From: JBDSEG01 sp039920165
GTDB taxonomy: Bacteria; Pseudomonadota; Gammaproteobacteria; Burkholderiales; Burkholderiaceae_C
DNA length: 28,424 nucleotides
Assembly (NCBI GenBank): GCA_039920165.1
Contig: JBDSEG010000189.1
Location: forward strand, 1 to 28,424
Direction: 5' to 3'
The stretch's first letter is position 1; every line of letters begins with the position of its first letter. Below, piece by piece: positions 1 to 7,794 of the stretch. Both the position numbers and the translations under genes were made by a program. A model generated the notes under the pieces. That model worked only from the letters and a program-made list of their open reading frames with translations, ran no database searches and had not been told where the DNA came from.

Positions 1-800
1 GGGTAGAACACCTTGGTCAGACCTTCGATGAGGCCGAGTGCCAGGCCCGTCAGGATCGAACCGAGGATCGAACCCATGCCACCGATGACGACCACGGCGA
101 AGACGACGATGATCAGGTTGCTGCCCATCAGGGGCGTGACCTGGATCACCGGCGCAGCCAGCACGCCGGCCAGCGCGGCCAGGCCGGCGCCGCCGGCGTA
201 GGTCAGCATGACCAGCAGCGGCACATTGATGCCGAAGGCCTGCACCAGCGCAGGGTTCTCGGTGCCCGCGCGCAGTGTCGCGCCGAGGCGCGTCTTCTCG
301 ATCACGAACCACGTCCCCAGGCAAATCGCCAGCGAGGCGAAGACGATGAAGCCGCGATAGTTGGGCAGGATCATGAAGCCGAGGTTGGTCGCGCCCTGCA
401 GCAGTTCGGGCACCGGATAGCTCTGGCCCGAGACGCCGAACTGGTCGCGAAAGATGCCCTCGGCGATGAGTGCCAAGCCGAAGGTGAGCAGGAGGCCGTA
501 AATCGGGTCGATCTTGTACAGATGGCGCAGCAGCATGCGCTCGATCACGACGCCCAGCAGACCGACCACCAGAGGCGCCAGCACCAGTGAGAACCAGAAG
601 TTGATGCCGAAGCGCTCCATGCCGATCCAAGCGACATAGGCACCGATCATGTAGAGCGCGCCATGGGCGAAATTGACGATGCCCAGCAGGCCGAAGATCA
701 CCGCCAGCCCCAGGCTCAGCAACGCATAGAACGAGCCGTTGACGAGGCCGAGCAGCAACTGACCGAGGAAGGCCTGGATCGGGATGCCGAAGATGTCCAT
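1..800 (-). CDS. livH: Branched-chain amino acid ABC transporter permease LivH (partial, C-terminus off the left edge)
   Basis: Inner-membrane permease of a high-affinity amino/organic acid ABC importer. Translation from the ATG at 800 begins MDIFGIPIQAFLGQLLLGLV and is strongly hydrophobic. Family signatures are visible: NGSFYALLSLGLAVIFGLLGIVNFAHG near the N-terminus (seen as NGSFYALLSLGL then VNFAHG), a KIDPIYGLLLTFGLALI-like segment, and a C-terminal VIGGMGSILGS loop, the EAA-like contact with the ATPase. About 266 codons are present; the family is usually near 290-300, so a short tail lies outside the window. There is no convincing Shine-Dalgarno before the start, which lies 64 bp after livK with GC-rich hairpins between them. 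LivM, the usual partner permease, is not in the window and probably follows. Confidence 0.93.
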   Translation of the reverse strand, partial: MDIFGIPIQAFLGQLLLGLVNGSFYALLSLGLAVIFGLLGIVNFAHGALYMIGAYVAWIGMERFGINFWFSLVLAPLVVGLLGVVIERMLLRHLYKIDPIYGLLLTFGLALIAEGIFRDQFGVSGQSYPVPELLQGATNLGFMILPNYRGFIVFASLAICLGTWFVIEKTRLGATLRAGTENPALVQAFGINVPLLVMLTYAGGAGLAALAGVLAAPVIQVTPLMGSNLIIVVFAVVVIGGMGSILGSILTGLALGLIEGLTKVFY

Positions 801-820
801 GGGGGTTGGGCGTGCTGAGC

Positions 821-866
821 GCCGCGGCCCGCAGGCCGCGGCAGGTCAGATGGCAGTTAAGCCATC
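821..866 (-). repeat. Two tandem hairpins between livK and livH
   Basis: Seen directly: a perfect 9-bp stem, GCCGCGGCC at 821-829 and GGCCGCGGC at 834-842, with a 4-nt loop; and beside it a 6-bp stem, GATGGC at 849-854 and GCCATC at 861-866, which includes part of the livK stop codon. There is no T-tract in either direction, so this is not a classic intrinsic terminator. In binding-protein operons such an intercistronic structure can protect the 3' end of the abundant binding-protein message and lower expression of the downstream permease. That role is inferred. Confidence 0.6.
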
Positions 867-2082
867 ACTTCCAGAGAGCGCACTTGGTCTCTGCCTTGGG
901 CGTCCAGGCTTCCTCGCCCTTGAAGGTCTGGGCGATCTTGTAGTAGTCCCACGGCTCGGTCGACTCGGCCGGCGTCTTGACCTGCATCAGGTACATGTCG
1001 TGCACCATCAGGCCGTCGCCGCGGATGAAACCGCCCTTGGCGAAGATGTCGTTGACCTTGGTCTTCTTCATGTGCGCGAGCACCTTGTCGGCGTCGTCGG
1101 TTCCGGTCGCCTTGACCGCGCTCAGGTACTGCAGTGCGGCCGAGTAGTCGCCCGCCTGGATCGACGAAGGCATGCGCTTGACCTTCTCGAAGAACTTGCG
1201 GCTCCAGGCGCGCGCATCGGCATCACGGTTCCAGTACCAGCTGTCGGTCAAATACATGCCCTGCGTCGCCTTCAGACCCAGCGCGTGGATGTCGTTGATG
1301 AACATCAGCAGGCCGGCCAGCTTCATCGTCTTGGTCACGCCGAACTCGTTGGCCGCCTTGATCGAATTGATGGTGTCGCCGCCGGCGTTGGCCAGGCCGA
1401 GGATCTGCGCCTTGCTGCCCTGCGCCTGCAGCATGAACGAAGAGAAGTCGCTTGCCGAGAGCGGATGCTTGACCGAGCCGACGATGGTGCCGCCGGCGGC
1501 CTTCACCACCGCCGACGTATCGTCCTGCAACTGCTGGCCGAATGCATAGTCTGCGGTCAGGAAGTACCAGCTCTTGCCGCCCGACTTGACGACGGCGTTG
1601 CCGGTGCCCTTGGCCAGCGCCACGGTGTCGTAGGCCCAGTGCACGGTGTAGGCATTGCATTGGTCGTTGGTCAGCGCGGAGGTCGCAGCGCCGACCGAGA
1701 TGAACGGCTTCTTCTTCTGGTCCGCGACCTTGGCCATGGCCAGGTTGGTGCCCGAGCTGGTACCACCGATCAGCATGTCCACGCCCTGCGTGTCGAACCA
1801 TTCGCGTGCCTTGGTGGCGGCGATGTCGGCCTTGTTCTGGTGGTCGGCCACCAGCAGCTCGATCTTCTTGCCGTTGATCGCGCCGCCCATGTCGGCGATC
1901 GCCATCTTGATCGCCTCGGCGCCGGCCGGGCCGTCGATGTCGGCGTACAGGCCCGACATGTCGGTGATGAAGCCGATCTTGATCGTGTCCCCCGAAATCT
2001 GCGCCTGCGCGGGAGCGGCAACGCCGAAGGCGGTGAAGAAGCCGGCCATCGACAGCGCGGCGGCGGTGAGATTGAGTTTCAT
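865..2082 (-). CDS. livK: Branched-chain amino acid-type ABC transporter substrate-binding protein (LivK-like)
   Basis: Periplasmic type I binding protein of 405 aa that would deliver its ligand to LivH/LivM. The N-terminus MKLNLTAAALSMAGFFTAFG followed by AAPAQAQ is a clear Sec signal peptide. The mature part starts ISGDTIKIGFITDMSGLYAD, the canonical Peripla_BP_6 opening, and later carries GTSSGTNLAMAKVA and FLTADYAFGQQLQ segments typical of the fold. The ATG at 2082 is preceded by CAGGAG at a good distance. This family includes amino acid, amide and aromatic acid binders, so true specificity is unknown. It sits between the ATPase genes and livH, 51 bp after livF. Confidence 0.93.
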   Translation of the reverse strand: MKLNLTAAALSMAGFFTAFGVAAPAQAQISGDTIKIGFITDMSGLYADIDGPAGAEAIKMAIADMGGAINGKKIELLVADHQNKADIAATKAREWFDTQGVDMLIGGTSSGTNLAMAKVADQKKKPFISVGAATSALTNDQCNAYTVHWAYDTVALAKGTGNAVVKSGGKSWYFLTADYAFGQQLQDDTSAVVKAAGGTIVGSVKHPLSASDFSSFMLQAQGSKAQILGLANAGGDTINSIKAANEFGVTKTMKLAGLLMFINDIHALGLKATQGMYLTDSWYWNRDADARAWSRKFFEKVKRMPSSIQAGDYSAALQYLSAVKATGTDDADKVLAHMKKTKVNDIFAKGGFIRGDGLMVHDMYLMQVKTPAESTEPWDYYKIAQTFKGEEAWTPKAETKCALWK

Positions 2083-2133
2083 AACGGTAGACGCTCCTGA
2101 GAGGCTAAGACACCGACGGATGCCGGCAAGGGG

Positions 2134-2841
2134 TCACACGCCCAGGTACGTACGGAGTTCATCCATCCGTCCGGGCAGTTGCGATTGGGTGAAGTCCTGA
2201 AGAATGCGGCCGTGCTCCATGACCAGGAAGCGGTCGGCCAGCGGCGCGGCGAAATGAAAATTCTGCTCGACCATCACGATGGTGTAGCCCTGACTGCGCA
2301 GGCTGAGCACGACCTCGGCGAGCTTTTGCACGATGACCGGCGCGAGGCCCTCGGAGATCTCGTCGAGCAGCAGCAGCCTGGCGCCGGTGCGCAGGACGCG
2401 CGCGACCGCCAGCATCTGCTGTTCTCCGCCCGACAGGCGCGTGCCCTGGCTCGAGGCACGCTCGCGCAGGTTCGGAAACATCGCGTAGATCTGCTCGACG
2501 CCCATGCCGCCTGGGGCCAGCGTCGGTGGCAGCAGAAGGTTCTCCTCGGCCGACAGGCTGGAGAAGATGCCGCGCTCTTCCGGGCAGTAACCGATACCCA
2601 GGCGCGCGATGCGGTGGGTCGACAGCCCGATCACCTCCTGCCCGCGCACCCGCACCGAGCCCTGACGGCGGCCGGTCAGTCCCAGGATGGCGCGCAGCGT
2701 GCTCGTCCGCCCGGCACCATTGCGCCCGAGCAGGGTCACGACCTCGCCCTCGGCGACGCTGAAATCGACCCCGTGCAGCACGTGAGATTCGCCATACCAG
2801 GCGTGCAGGCCATTCACTTCGAGGTAGGGAACGGCCGCCAC
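2134..2841 (-). CDS. livF: ABC transporter ATP-binding protein LivF, Walker A Lys replaced by Arg
   Basis: Cytoplasmic ATPase subunit, 235 aa from a GTG start one base after the livG stop (TGA-G-GTG), suggesting translational coupling. The usual LivF elements are present: VNGLHAWYGESHVLHGVDF, the signature LSGGEQQML, Walker B LLLLDEISEGLAP and H-loop VMVEQN. The Walker A reads GRNGAGRTS at residues 39-47, so the canonical lysine is Arg45 (CGG at 2707-2709). I recall the same Arg in LivF proteins of some Burkholderiales, but this was not checked here. An ATG further upstream in the frame would overlap livG heavily, so the GTG is preferred. Confidence 0.92.
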   Translation of the reverse strand: MAAVPYLEVNGLHAWYGESHVLHGVDFSVAEGEVVTLLGRNGAGRTSTLRAILGLTGRRQGSVRVRGQEVIGLSTHRIARLGIGYCPEERGIFSSLSAEENLLLPPTLAPGGMGVEQIYAMFPNLRERASSQGTRLSGGEQQMLAVARVLRTGARLLLLDEISEGLAPVIVQKLAEVVLSLRSQGYTIVMVEQNFHFAAPLADRFLVMEHGRILQDFTQSQLPGRMDELRTYLGV

Positions 2842-2842
2842 C

Positions 2843-3616
2843 TCAGTTCGCGCCCTGCAACTCGACCGTCGCGCTGCCCATATAGGCCTCGACCACCGCC
2901 GGGTTCTTCGAGACCTCGGCGTAAGGCCCCTCGGCCAGGATGGCGCCGCGCTGCAGCACGGTGATCGTGTCGGCGATGCTTGCCACCACACCCATGTTGT
3001 GTTCGACCATCAAAACGGTCCGGTTCGCCGCGACCTTCTTGATCAACTGGCGGATGCGGTCGACATCTTCGAGCCCCATGCCCTGGGTCGGCTCGTCGAG
3101 CAGCATCAGCTCGGGCTCCATCGCCAGCGTGGTCGCGATCTCGAGCGCGCGCTTTCGCCCGTAGCTCAGCTCGACCGTCACCTCGCCGGCGGCGTCGCGC
3201 AGATCGACCGCCTCGAGCAGTTCGAGCGCACGCGCATCCAGCGCATGCAGGCTCGATTCGGGCTTCCAGAAGTGAAACGATGTTCCGAGGCTGCGTTGCA
3301 GCGCGACGCGCACGTTCTCGAGCACCGACAGGTGCGGGAAGACGGCCGAGATCTGGAACGAACGGACGATGCCGCGTCGCGCGATGTGGGCCGACGACTC
3401 GGCCGTGATATCGATGCCGTTGAAAAGGATGCTGCCCGAGGTCGGGACCAGAAATTTCGTGAGCAGGTTGAAGCAGGTCGTCTTGCCGGCGCCGTTCGGG
3501 CCTATCAGCGCATGGATGTGGCCGCGCGTGACGCGCAGATCGACCTTGTCGACCGCGACGAAGCCCTTGAACTCCTTGGTGAGCGCTTTCGTCTGCAGGA
3601 TGAAATCGGAACTCAT
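2843..3616 (-). CDS. livG: ABC transporter ATP-binding protein LivG
   Basis: Cytoplasmic ATPase of the same importer, 257 aa from the ATG at 3616. Walker A GPNGAGKTT is at residues 39-47, the signature is VELSYGRKRALEIA, Walker B is LMLLDEPTQGMG and the H-loop VLMVEHNMG. The C-terminal NPAVVEAYMG is the family hallmark for LivG. It is the first gene of the operon livG-livF-livK-livH. The stop lies one base before the livF GTG. No strong Shine-Dalgarno is visible before the start, although the 144-bp gap to the divergent topoisomerase relic could hold a promoter. Confidence 0.94.
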   Translation of the reverse strand: MSSDFILQTKALTKEFKGFVAVDKVDLRVTRGHIHALIGPNGAGKTTCFNLLTKFLVPTSGSILFNGIDITAESSAHIARRGIVRSFQISAVFPHLSVLENVRVALQRSLGTSFHFWKPESSLHALDARALELLEAVDLRDAAGEVTVELSYGRKRALEIATTLAMEPELMLLDEPTQGMGLEDVDRIRQLIKKVAANRTVLMVEHNMGVVASIADTITVLQRGAILAEGPYAEVSKNPAVVEAYMGSATVELQGAN

Positions 3617-3760
3617 GACGAAAGGAACACGGCGGAGGGTGGCAGGGCGTGGAGGGTTCGGCGCGGATTCTAGTGGCGCCCCTGCGCTTAGGGCGATTCC
3701 GACGCCGACTGGCCTGCATTCGCCGGTGCAAGGCATTCTCCAGCTCCCACGGATCTCCCG

Positions 3761-4771
3761 ATGCCGTCCGCGCCGCCCGCCCCGCCCGGCCTGGTGTACG
3801 TCAGCGACGCCGTCGATGGCGTCCGCCGCCTGCGCCACCGGCGGGGGTTTCGGTATGTCGACAGCGCAGGCCGTCCCTTGCGCGACCTGCGTCAGCTCAC
3901 GGGCAGCCTCGTCATTCCACTGGCCTACGAGGACGTGTGGATCTGCGCCGCCGCCAACGGCAATCTGCAGGCGACCGGGCGCGACGCGCGCGGTCGCAAG
4001 CAGTATCCCTACCACCCGCATTGACGCAGCGAGCGCGATGCCACCAAGTTCGAGCGCATGCTCGATTTCGGCCGCGCGCTGTCCCGCCTGCGCGCGCGGG
4101 TCGAGCACGATGTGGCCGCGCACGACCTGCGCAAAGGGCGCGTCAGCGCGGCCATCGTGCGCCTGCTCGACACGACCTGCATGCGCATCGGCACTGACGA
4201 ATATGCCCGCAGCAACCGGTCTTACGGACTGACGACGCTGCGCAATCGGCACGCCAGCGTCGACGGCGAAACGCTGGGCCTCGCGTTTCGTGGCAAGAGC
4301 GGCGTGCTGCATCGCGTCGAAGTGACCGACCCGCGGGTCGCGCGGCGGGTGCGCAGCTGTGTCCACCTGCCGGGGCAGGTGCTGTTCCAGCACATCGATG
4401 CCGACGGCGTGGCGCGCAGCGTCGGCTCGGCCGACGTCAACGACTGCCTGCGCAACGCGACCGGCAGCGATTTCACCGCCAAGGATTTCCGCATCTGGCA
4501 TGCGACCGTCGATGCGCTCGAGCCGCTGTCGAAGCAGCGGGCGACAAGCCTGACCGAAGCGCGCCGGCTCGCCAGCGCCGCCATCCGCACGGTTGCGCTG
4601 CGGCTCGGCAATACCGTCTCGGTATGCCCCCGGGGCGTACGTGCATCCGGTGGTGCTCGACCGCTTCATGCACGGCAGCCCGGGCACGCACCGGCCAGCG
4701 CGTGCGACGCATGACGGGCCGCGCCTGGCGCGTGAGCGGCGCGCGCTTGGCTTTCTCGACGCAAGCTCGCA
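3761..4771 (+). pseudogene. DNA topoisomerase IB (poxvirus-type) pseudogene, nonsense mutation plus frameshift
   Basis: The frame from the ATG at 3761 translates as a bacterial type IB topoisomerase: PPGLVYVSDAVDGVRR, DVWICAAANGNLQATGRDAR, KQYPYHPH. It then hits TGA at 4022-4024, where the family normally has Trp (YHPRW). The same frame continues RSERDATKFERMLDFGRAL, with catalytic-region blocks MRIGTDEYARSNRSYGLTTL, LAFRGKSGV and DFTAKDFRIWHAT, up to LGNTVSVC. At the C5G4 run 4627-4635 the frame must move by one base to recover GAYVHPVVLDRFMHG, which holds the catalytic tyrosine (TAC 4638-4640). Neither fragment can therefore encode a complete active site. Several normally conserved positions have also drifted (IPLA for IPPA, YPYHP for YRYHP). 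The right end is approximate; homology fades near GFLDA (about 4763). Confidence 0.85.
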
Positions 4772-5066
4772 AGCCGCTGCGCAGGCCGCCCCGGTGCCGC
4801 GGCGTCGGCGTGCGAGCACCATCGCCCAGGGCTCCACGAGGCCGGCGCGATCCGGTAATCGATGTCCTACGGCGGCTAGCGCAGCGCTCCGATGGGCACG
4901 CCGACACGGCTTCGCTTCAATCACCACGTGGGCAGCGAAGTCCACGAAGTCTCTCGCAATCCCAAGCCAGCAAGAGACCTCATCAGAGCAAGCCAGGCCC
5001 GTCAGGGCTTCCGTCATGGCAAGGCCAGCGCCTCGCTGAAGCAGCATCAACTGGAAAGGAAAATCC
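4772..5066 (+). other. Gene-poor stretch after the topoisomerase relic
   Basis: About 295 bp with no supported gene. It probably contains the eroded 3' end of the topoisomerase locus and the promoter of the glycine-zipper gene. A 66-codon frame from ATG 4892 has no recognisable family, no clear ribosome binding site and overlaps the next gene's start, so it is not called. Confidence 0.5.
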
Positions 5067-5609
5067 ATGAACAACGACACACGCATCGTTAATACCACCA
5101 CCACCACCGACCGAGATGCCAATCGCGATCCGCTGACAGGCGCTCCCGGCTCGCACCCGATCGGAACCGGTCTCGGCGCGGTGGCCGGCGGCTTGGCCGC
5201 AGGTGCAGCAGCGGGTACTGTGGTCGGCCCCGTGGGCACGATCATCGGCGCCGCAGTCGGCGCAGTCGCCGGCGCCTTCGCCGGCAAGGGCATCGCCGAA
5301 TCGATCGACCCCACTGCCGAGAACGCGTACTGGGAAGAGAACTATGTCGATCGTCCCTACGTGACCGATGGCGCGACCTACGACGACTACGGCCCGGCCT
5401 ATCGCTACGGCGTCGATCAGTTCGGTGTGAACAACGGGCGCAGCTTCGATGAAGTCGAGCCGGCGTTGTCGCAACGCTGGGATTCCGCCAGGGGCACATC
5501 CAGCCTCGAGTGGGATCGCGCCAAGCACGCCGTCAAGGACTCGTGGCACCGCGTCAGCGATACGGTCGAGCGCGCCATTCCGGGCGACTCGGACCGCGAC
5601 GGCAAATAA
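5067..5609 (+). CDS. Glycine-zipper domain protein of unknown function
   Basis: A 180-aa protein with three zones. Residues 1-30 are polar and rich in Thr, Asn and Asp. Residues about 33-75 are a Gly/Ala-rich hydrophobic segment with repeating small residues (GTGLGAVAGGLAAGAAAG, then GTIIGAAVGAVAGAFAG), the pattern of a glycine zipper that packs in membranes or oligomers. The rest is acidic and aromatic (YWEENYVDRPYV, YDDYGPAYRYG) with a C-terminal charged helix. AAAGGAAAA precedes the ATG at 5067. No cleavable signal peptide is obvious. Similar proteins are found in environmental proteobacteria, often described as stress-related, but the function is unknown. It is monocistronic and followed by a strong terminator. 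Confidence 0.82.
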   Translation: MNNDTRIVNTTTTTDRDANRDPLTGAPGSHPIGTGLGAVAGGLAAGAAAGTVVGPVGTIIGAAVGAVAGAFAGKGIAESIDPTAENAYWEENYVDRPYVTDGATYDDYGPAYRYGVDQFGVNNGRSFDEVEPALSQRWDSARGTSSLEWDRAKHAVKDSWHRVSDTVERAIPGDSDRDGK

Positions 5610-5630
5610 TTCTGCCTTCGCTTCGCACCT

Positions 5631-5665
5631 CCAACGACACGCCACGGCGTGTCGTTTTTCGTTGG
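5631..5665 (+). terminator. Intrinsic terminator of the glycine-zipper gene
   Basis: A perfect 10-bp inverted repeat, ACGACACGCC at 5634-5643 and GGCGTGTCGT at 5646-5655, folds with a short CACG-type loop and is followed by T5 (5655-5659). It lies 22 bp after the stop at 5609 and eight bases from the convergent sodC stop. The T-run is on the plus strand, so it serves the glycine-zipper gene rather than sodC. Confidence 0.85.
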
Positions 5666-5672
5666 CTCGTGC

Positions 5673-6224
5673 CTACGGCATGCGGATCACGCCGCAGGCG
5701 ATGCGGGCGCCGGAATTGCCGGTCGGCTGCGTCGCATAGTCGTCGGGCATGGCGTGCACGATCACGGCCTTTCCGGCGAATGCCGTCGCCGCATCGCCGG
5801 CAAGGCTGCCGTCGATCGTGAAGCTCGCCTGCGCGTTGCCTTGCGCGTCGGCGGTGAGAGACGGCATATCTCCGGCATGGTGCGGCGCGCCAGGAGCGCC
5901 GTGCGGCGACGCGCCAGGATTGAAGTGACCCCCGGCGCTCGTCGCATCGGCGGCCGAGCAGTCGCCCTTTTCGTGGACGTGAAAACCGTGCATCTGGTTC
6001 GGCTTCAAGGCCGACACGCGCGCCGCCACCGCGAGCTTGCCGCCTTGCGGGACGAAGCGAACTTCACCGCGGGCTGCATTGCCCTGGGTCGGCTCCAGTC
6101 GCGCGACGGCGCCCGACCCGGCGCCCGGCGCCATCGCGCCGCAGCCGCCCAGCCAAGCCGCACTGGCCAACATCGCGAGTGTTCGGCAAAGGGGCAGCGC
6201 GCGGGAGTGGAAGACGTGACTCAT
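5673..6224 (-). CDS. sodC: Superoxide dismutase [Cu-Zn], predicted lipoprotein
   Basis: Dismutates superoxide in the periplasm. The 183-aa product starts at ATG 6224, nine bases after GGAG; a longer frame to 6251 lacks this site. The leader ends in the lipobox LGGC with Cys28 as the likely lipidated residue, so the enzyme is probably membrane-anchored. Metal-site motifs are all visible: MHGFHVHEKGDCS (Cu ligands and disulfide Cys), GGHFNP, HHAGDMPSL (Zn region), VIVHAMPDDY, and the C-terminal GNSGARIACGVI with the catalytic Arg and second Cys. The gene is divergent from the aldehyde dehydrogenase. Confidence 0.95.
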   Translation of the reverse strand: MSHVFHSRALPLCRTLAMLASAAWLGGCGAMAPGAGSGAVARLEPTQGNAARGEVRFVPQGGKLAVAARVSALKPNQMHGFHVHEKGDCSAADATSAGGHFNPGASPHGAPGAPHHAGDMPSLTADAQGNAQASFTIDGSLAGDAATAFAGKAVIVHAMPDDYATQPTGNSGARIACGVIRMP

Positions 6225-6342
6225 GCTCGATCTCCGTGGGGGAAGGGTCACGCGAGCTTAAGCGCTGCCCCGCGCGCCTGCCCCGGCTTCCCGGAAGCGG
6301 CGAAAATGGCGCACCGTTTCCATTGCAACCCCAAGGATCGCC

Positions 6343-7776
6343 ATGTACTCCGACGTCTCCCTTTTTATCGACGGCCAGTGGTGCGCCGGCGCCAGCGGCA
6401 AATCCGAGCCGATCATCAACCCCGCCACCGGGCAGGCGATGGCTCGCCTCGCGCATGCCGACCGCGCCGACCTCGACCGTGCGCTCGCAGCGGCCGACCG
6501 CGGCTTCAGGCAGTGGCGCGCGGTCTCGGCGTTCGAACGCTCGAAGGTGCTGCGCAAGGCCGGCGAGCTGATGCGCGAGCGCGCTGCCGCGATCGGCGAG
6601 CTGATGACGCAGGAGCAAGGCAAGCCGCTCGCGGAAGCGAAGATGGAAGCCACCGCCGCCGCCGATCTGATGGACTGGTTCGCCGAGGAGGCCCGCCGCA
6701 CCTATGGCCGAATCGTTCCGGCTCGCGCCGAGGGCGTGACGCAGATGGTGCTGAAGGAGCCGGTCGGTCCGGTCGCTGCCTTCACGCCGTGGAACTTTCC
6801 GATCAACCAGGCGGTGCGCAAGGTCTCGGCCGCGCTCGCGGCCGGCTGCTCGGTGATCCTGAAAGGCCCTGAGGAAACGCCGGCCAGTTGCGCCGAGTTG
6901 ATCCGCGTCTTCGCCGATGCCGGCGTGCCGGCCGGCGTGGTCAACCTGGTCTTCGGCGTGCCGTCGGAAATTTCGAGCTACCTGATCGCGCACCCGGTGA
7001 TCCGCAAGATCACTTTCACCGGCTCGACCGCGGTGGGCAAGCAGCTCGCCGCGCTCGCTGGCCAGCATATGAAGCGAGTCACGATGGAGCTCGGCGGGCA
7101 CGCGCCGGCGATCGTCTTCGAGGATGCCGATGTCGATGCCGCGGCGCGCATGCTGGCGGGCGCCAAGTTCCGCAACTGCGGCCAGGTGTGCGTCTCGCCA
7201 ACGCGCTTTCTGGTGCAGGAGCCGGCGCTCGCCCGCTTCGTCGACAGCTTCGTCGCGGCGGCAAGCAAGGTCAAGGTCGGCAACGGCATGGACGCGGAGA
7301 CGCGCATGGGCCCGCTCGCCAATAGCCGGCGCATCGACGCCATGCTCGGCTTCGTCGATGACGCGGTCGGCAAGGGCGCCAAGCTCGCGCTCGGCGGCAA
7401 GCGCCTTGCTGGCGCCGGCTATTTCTTCGAGCCGACCGTGCTGACCGAGGTGCCGGCCAGCGCGCGCATCCTGAACGAGGAACCGTTCGGCCCGATCGCG
7501 CCGATCGGCTCGTTCAAGACCTTCGACGAGGCGGTGGCGGAAGCGAACCGACTGCCGTTCGGCCTCGCCGCCTACGCCTTCACGAGGTCGCTCAAGACGG
7601 CGATGGCGATTGGCAACGCGATCGAATCGGGCATGGTGTCGATCAACCATTTCGGGCTCGCTTTGCCGGAAGTGCCCTTCGGTGGCATGAAGGACTCGGG
7701 CTACGGATCCGAAGGCGGCAGCGAAGCGATCGAGGCTTATCTCAACACGAAATTCGTGACCCAGGTCGGCATCTGA
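6343..7776 (+). CDS. Aldehyde dehydrogenase, NAD(P)-dependent succinate-semialdehyde dehydrogenase type
   Basis: Cytoplasmic oxidation of an aldehyde (probably a semialdehyde) to the acid. The 477-aa length is typical for the GabD group. AAGGA precedes the ATG at 6343. Landmarks: FTPWNFPINQ with the oxyanion Asn151, the Rossmann motif FTGSTAVGKQL, the general base Glu249 in MELGGHAP, the nucleophile Cys283 in NCGQVCVSPTRF, EEPFGPIAPI, and the C-terminal PFGGMKDSGYGSEGG. GabD-like enzymes accept succinate, glutarate and related semialdehydes. The sequence does not decide among them, so no symbol is given. It stands alone between divergent sodC and a convergent ABC operon whose stop is only 18 bp away. 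Confidence 0.92.
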   Translation: MYSDVSLFIDGQWCAGASGKSEPIINPATGQAMARLAHADRADLDRALAAADRGFRQWRAVSAFERSKVLRKAGELMRERAAAIGELMTQEQGKPLAEAKMEATAAADLMDWFAEEARRTYGRIVPARAEGVTQMVLKEPVGPVAAFTPWNFPINQAVRKVSAALAAGCSVILKGPEETPASCAELIRVFADAGVPAGVVNLVFGVPSEISSYLIAHPVIRKITFTGSTAVGKQLAALAGQHMKRVTMELGGHAPAIVFEDADVDAAARMLAGAKFRNCGQVCVSPTRFLVQEPALARFVDSFVAAASKVKVGNGMDAETRMGPLANSRRIDAMLGFVDDAVGKGAKLALGGKRLAGAGYFFEPTVLTEVPASARILNEEPFGPIAPIGSFKTFDEAVAEANRLPFGLAAYAFTRSLKTAMAIGNAIESGMVSINHFGLALPEVPFGGMKDSGYGSEGGSEAIEAYLNTKFVTQVGI

Positions 7777-7794
7777 CGCGACGCCGGCGGCCCA

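Noticed and set aside
784..2100. Long plus-strand open frame (438 codons) opposite livK
   Set aside because: Low-complexity, Arg/Val/Gly/His-rich translation without motifs, on the antisense of a clear binding-protein gene; a GC-rich shadow frame.
4022..4024. TGA in the topoisomerase as selenocysteine or a recoded Trp codon
   Set aside because: No SECIS-like context was recognised, the family has Trp here and not Cys/Sec, other genes use TGA as stop, and a second lesion downstream inactivates the gene anyway.
4892..5092. 66-codon frame before the glycine-zipper gene
   Set aside because: No ribosome binding site, no known family, and it overlaps the start of a better-supported gene.
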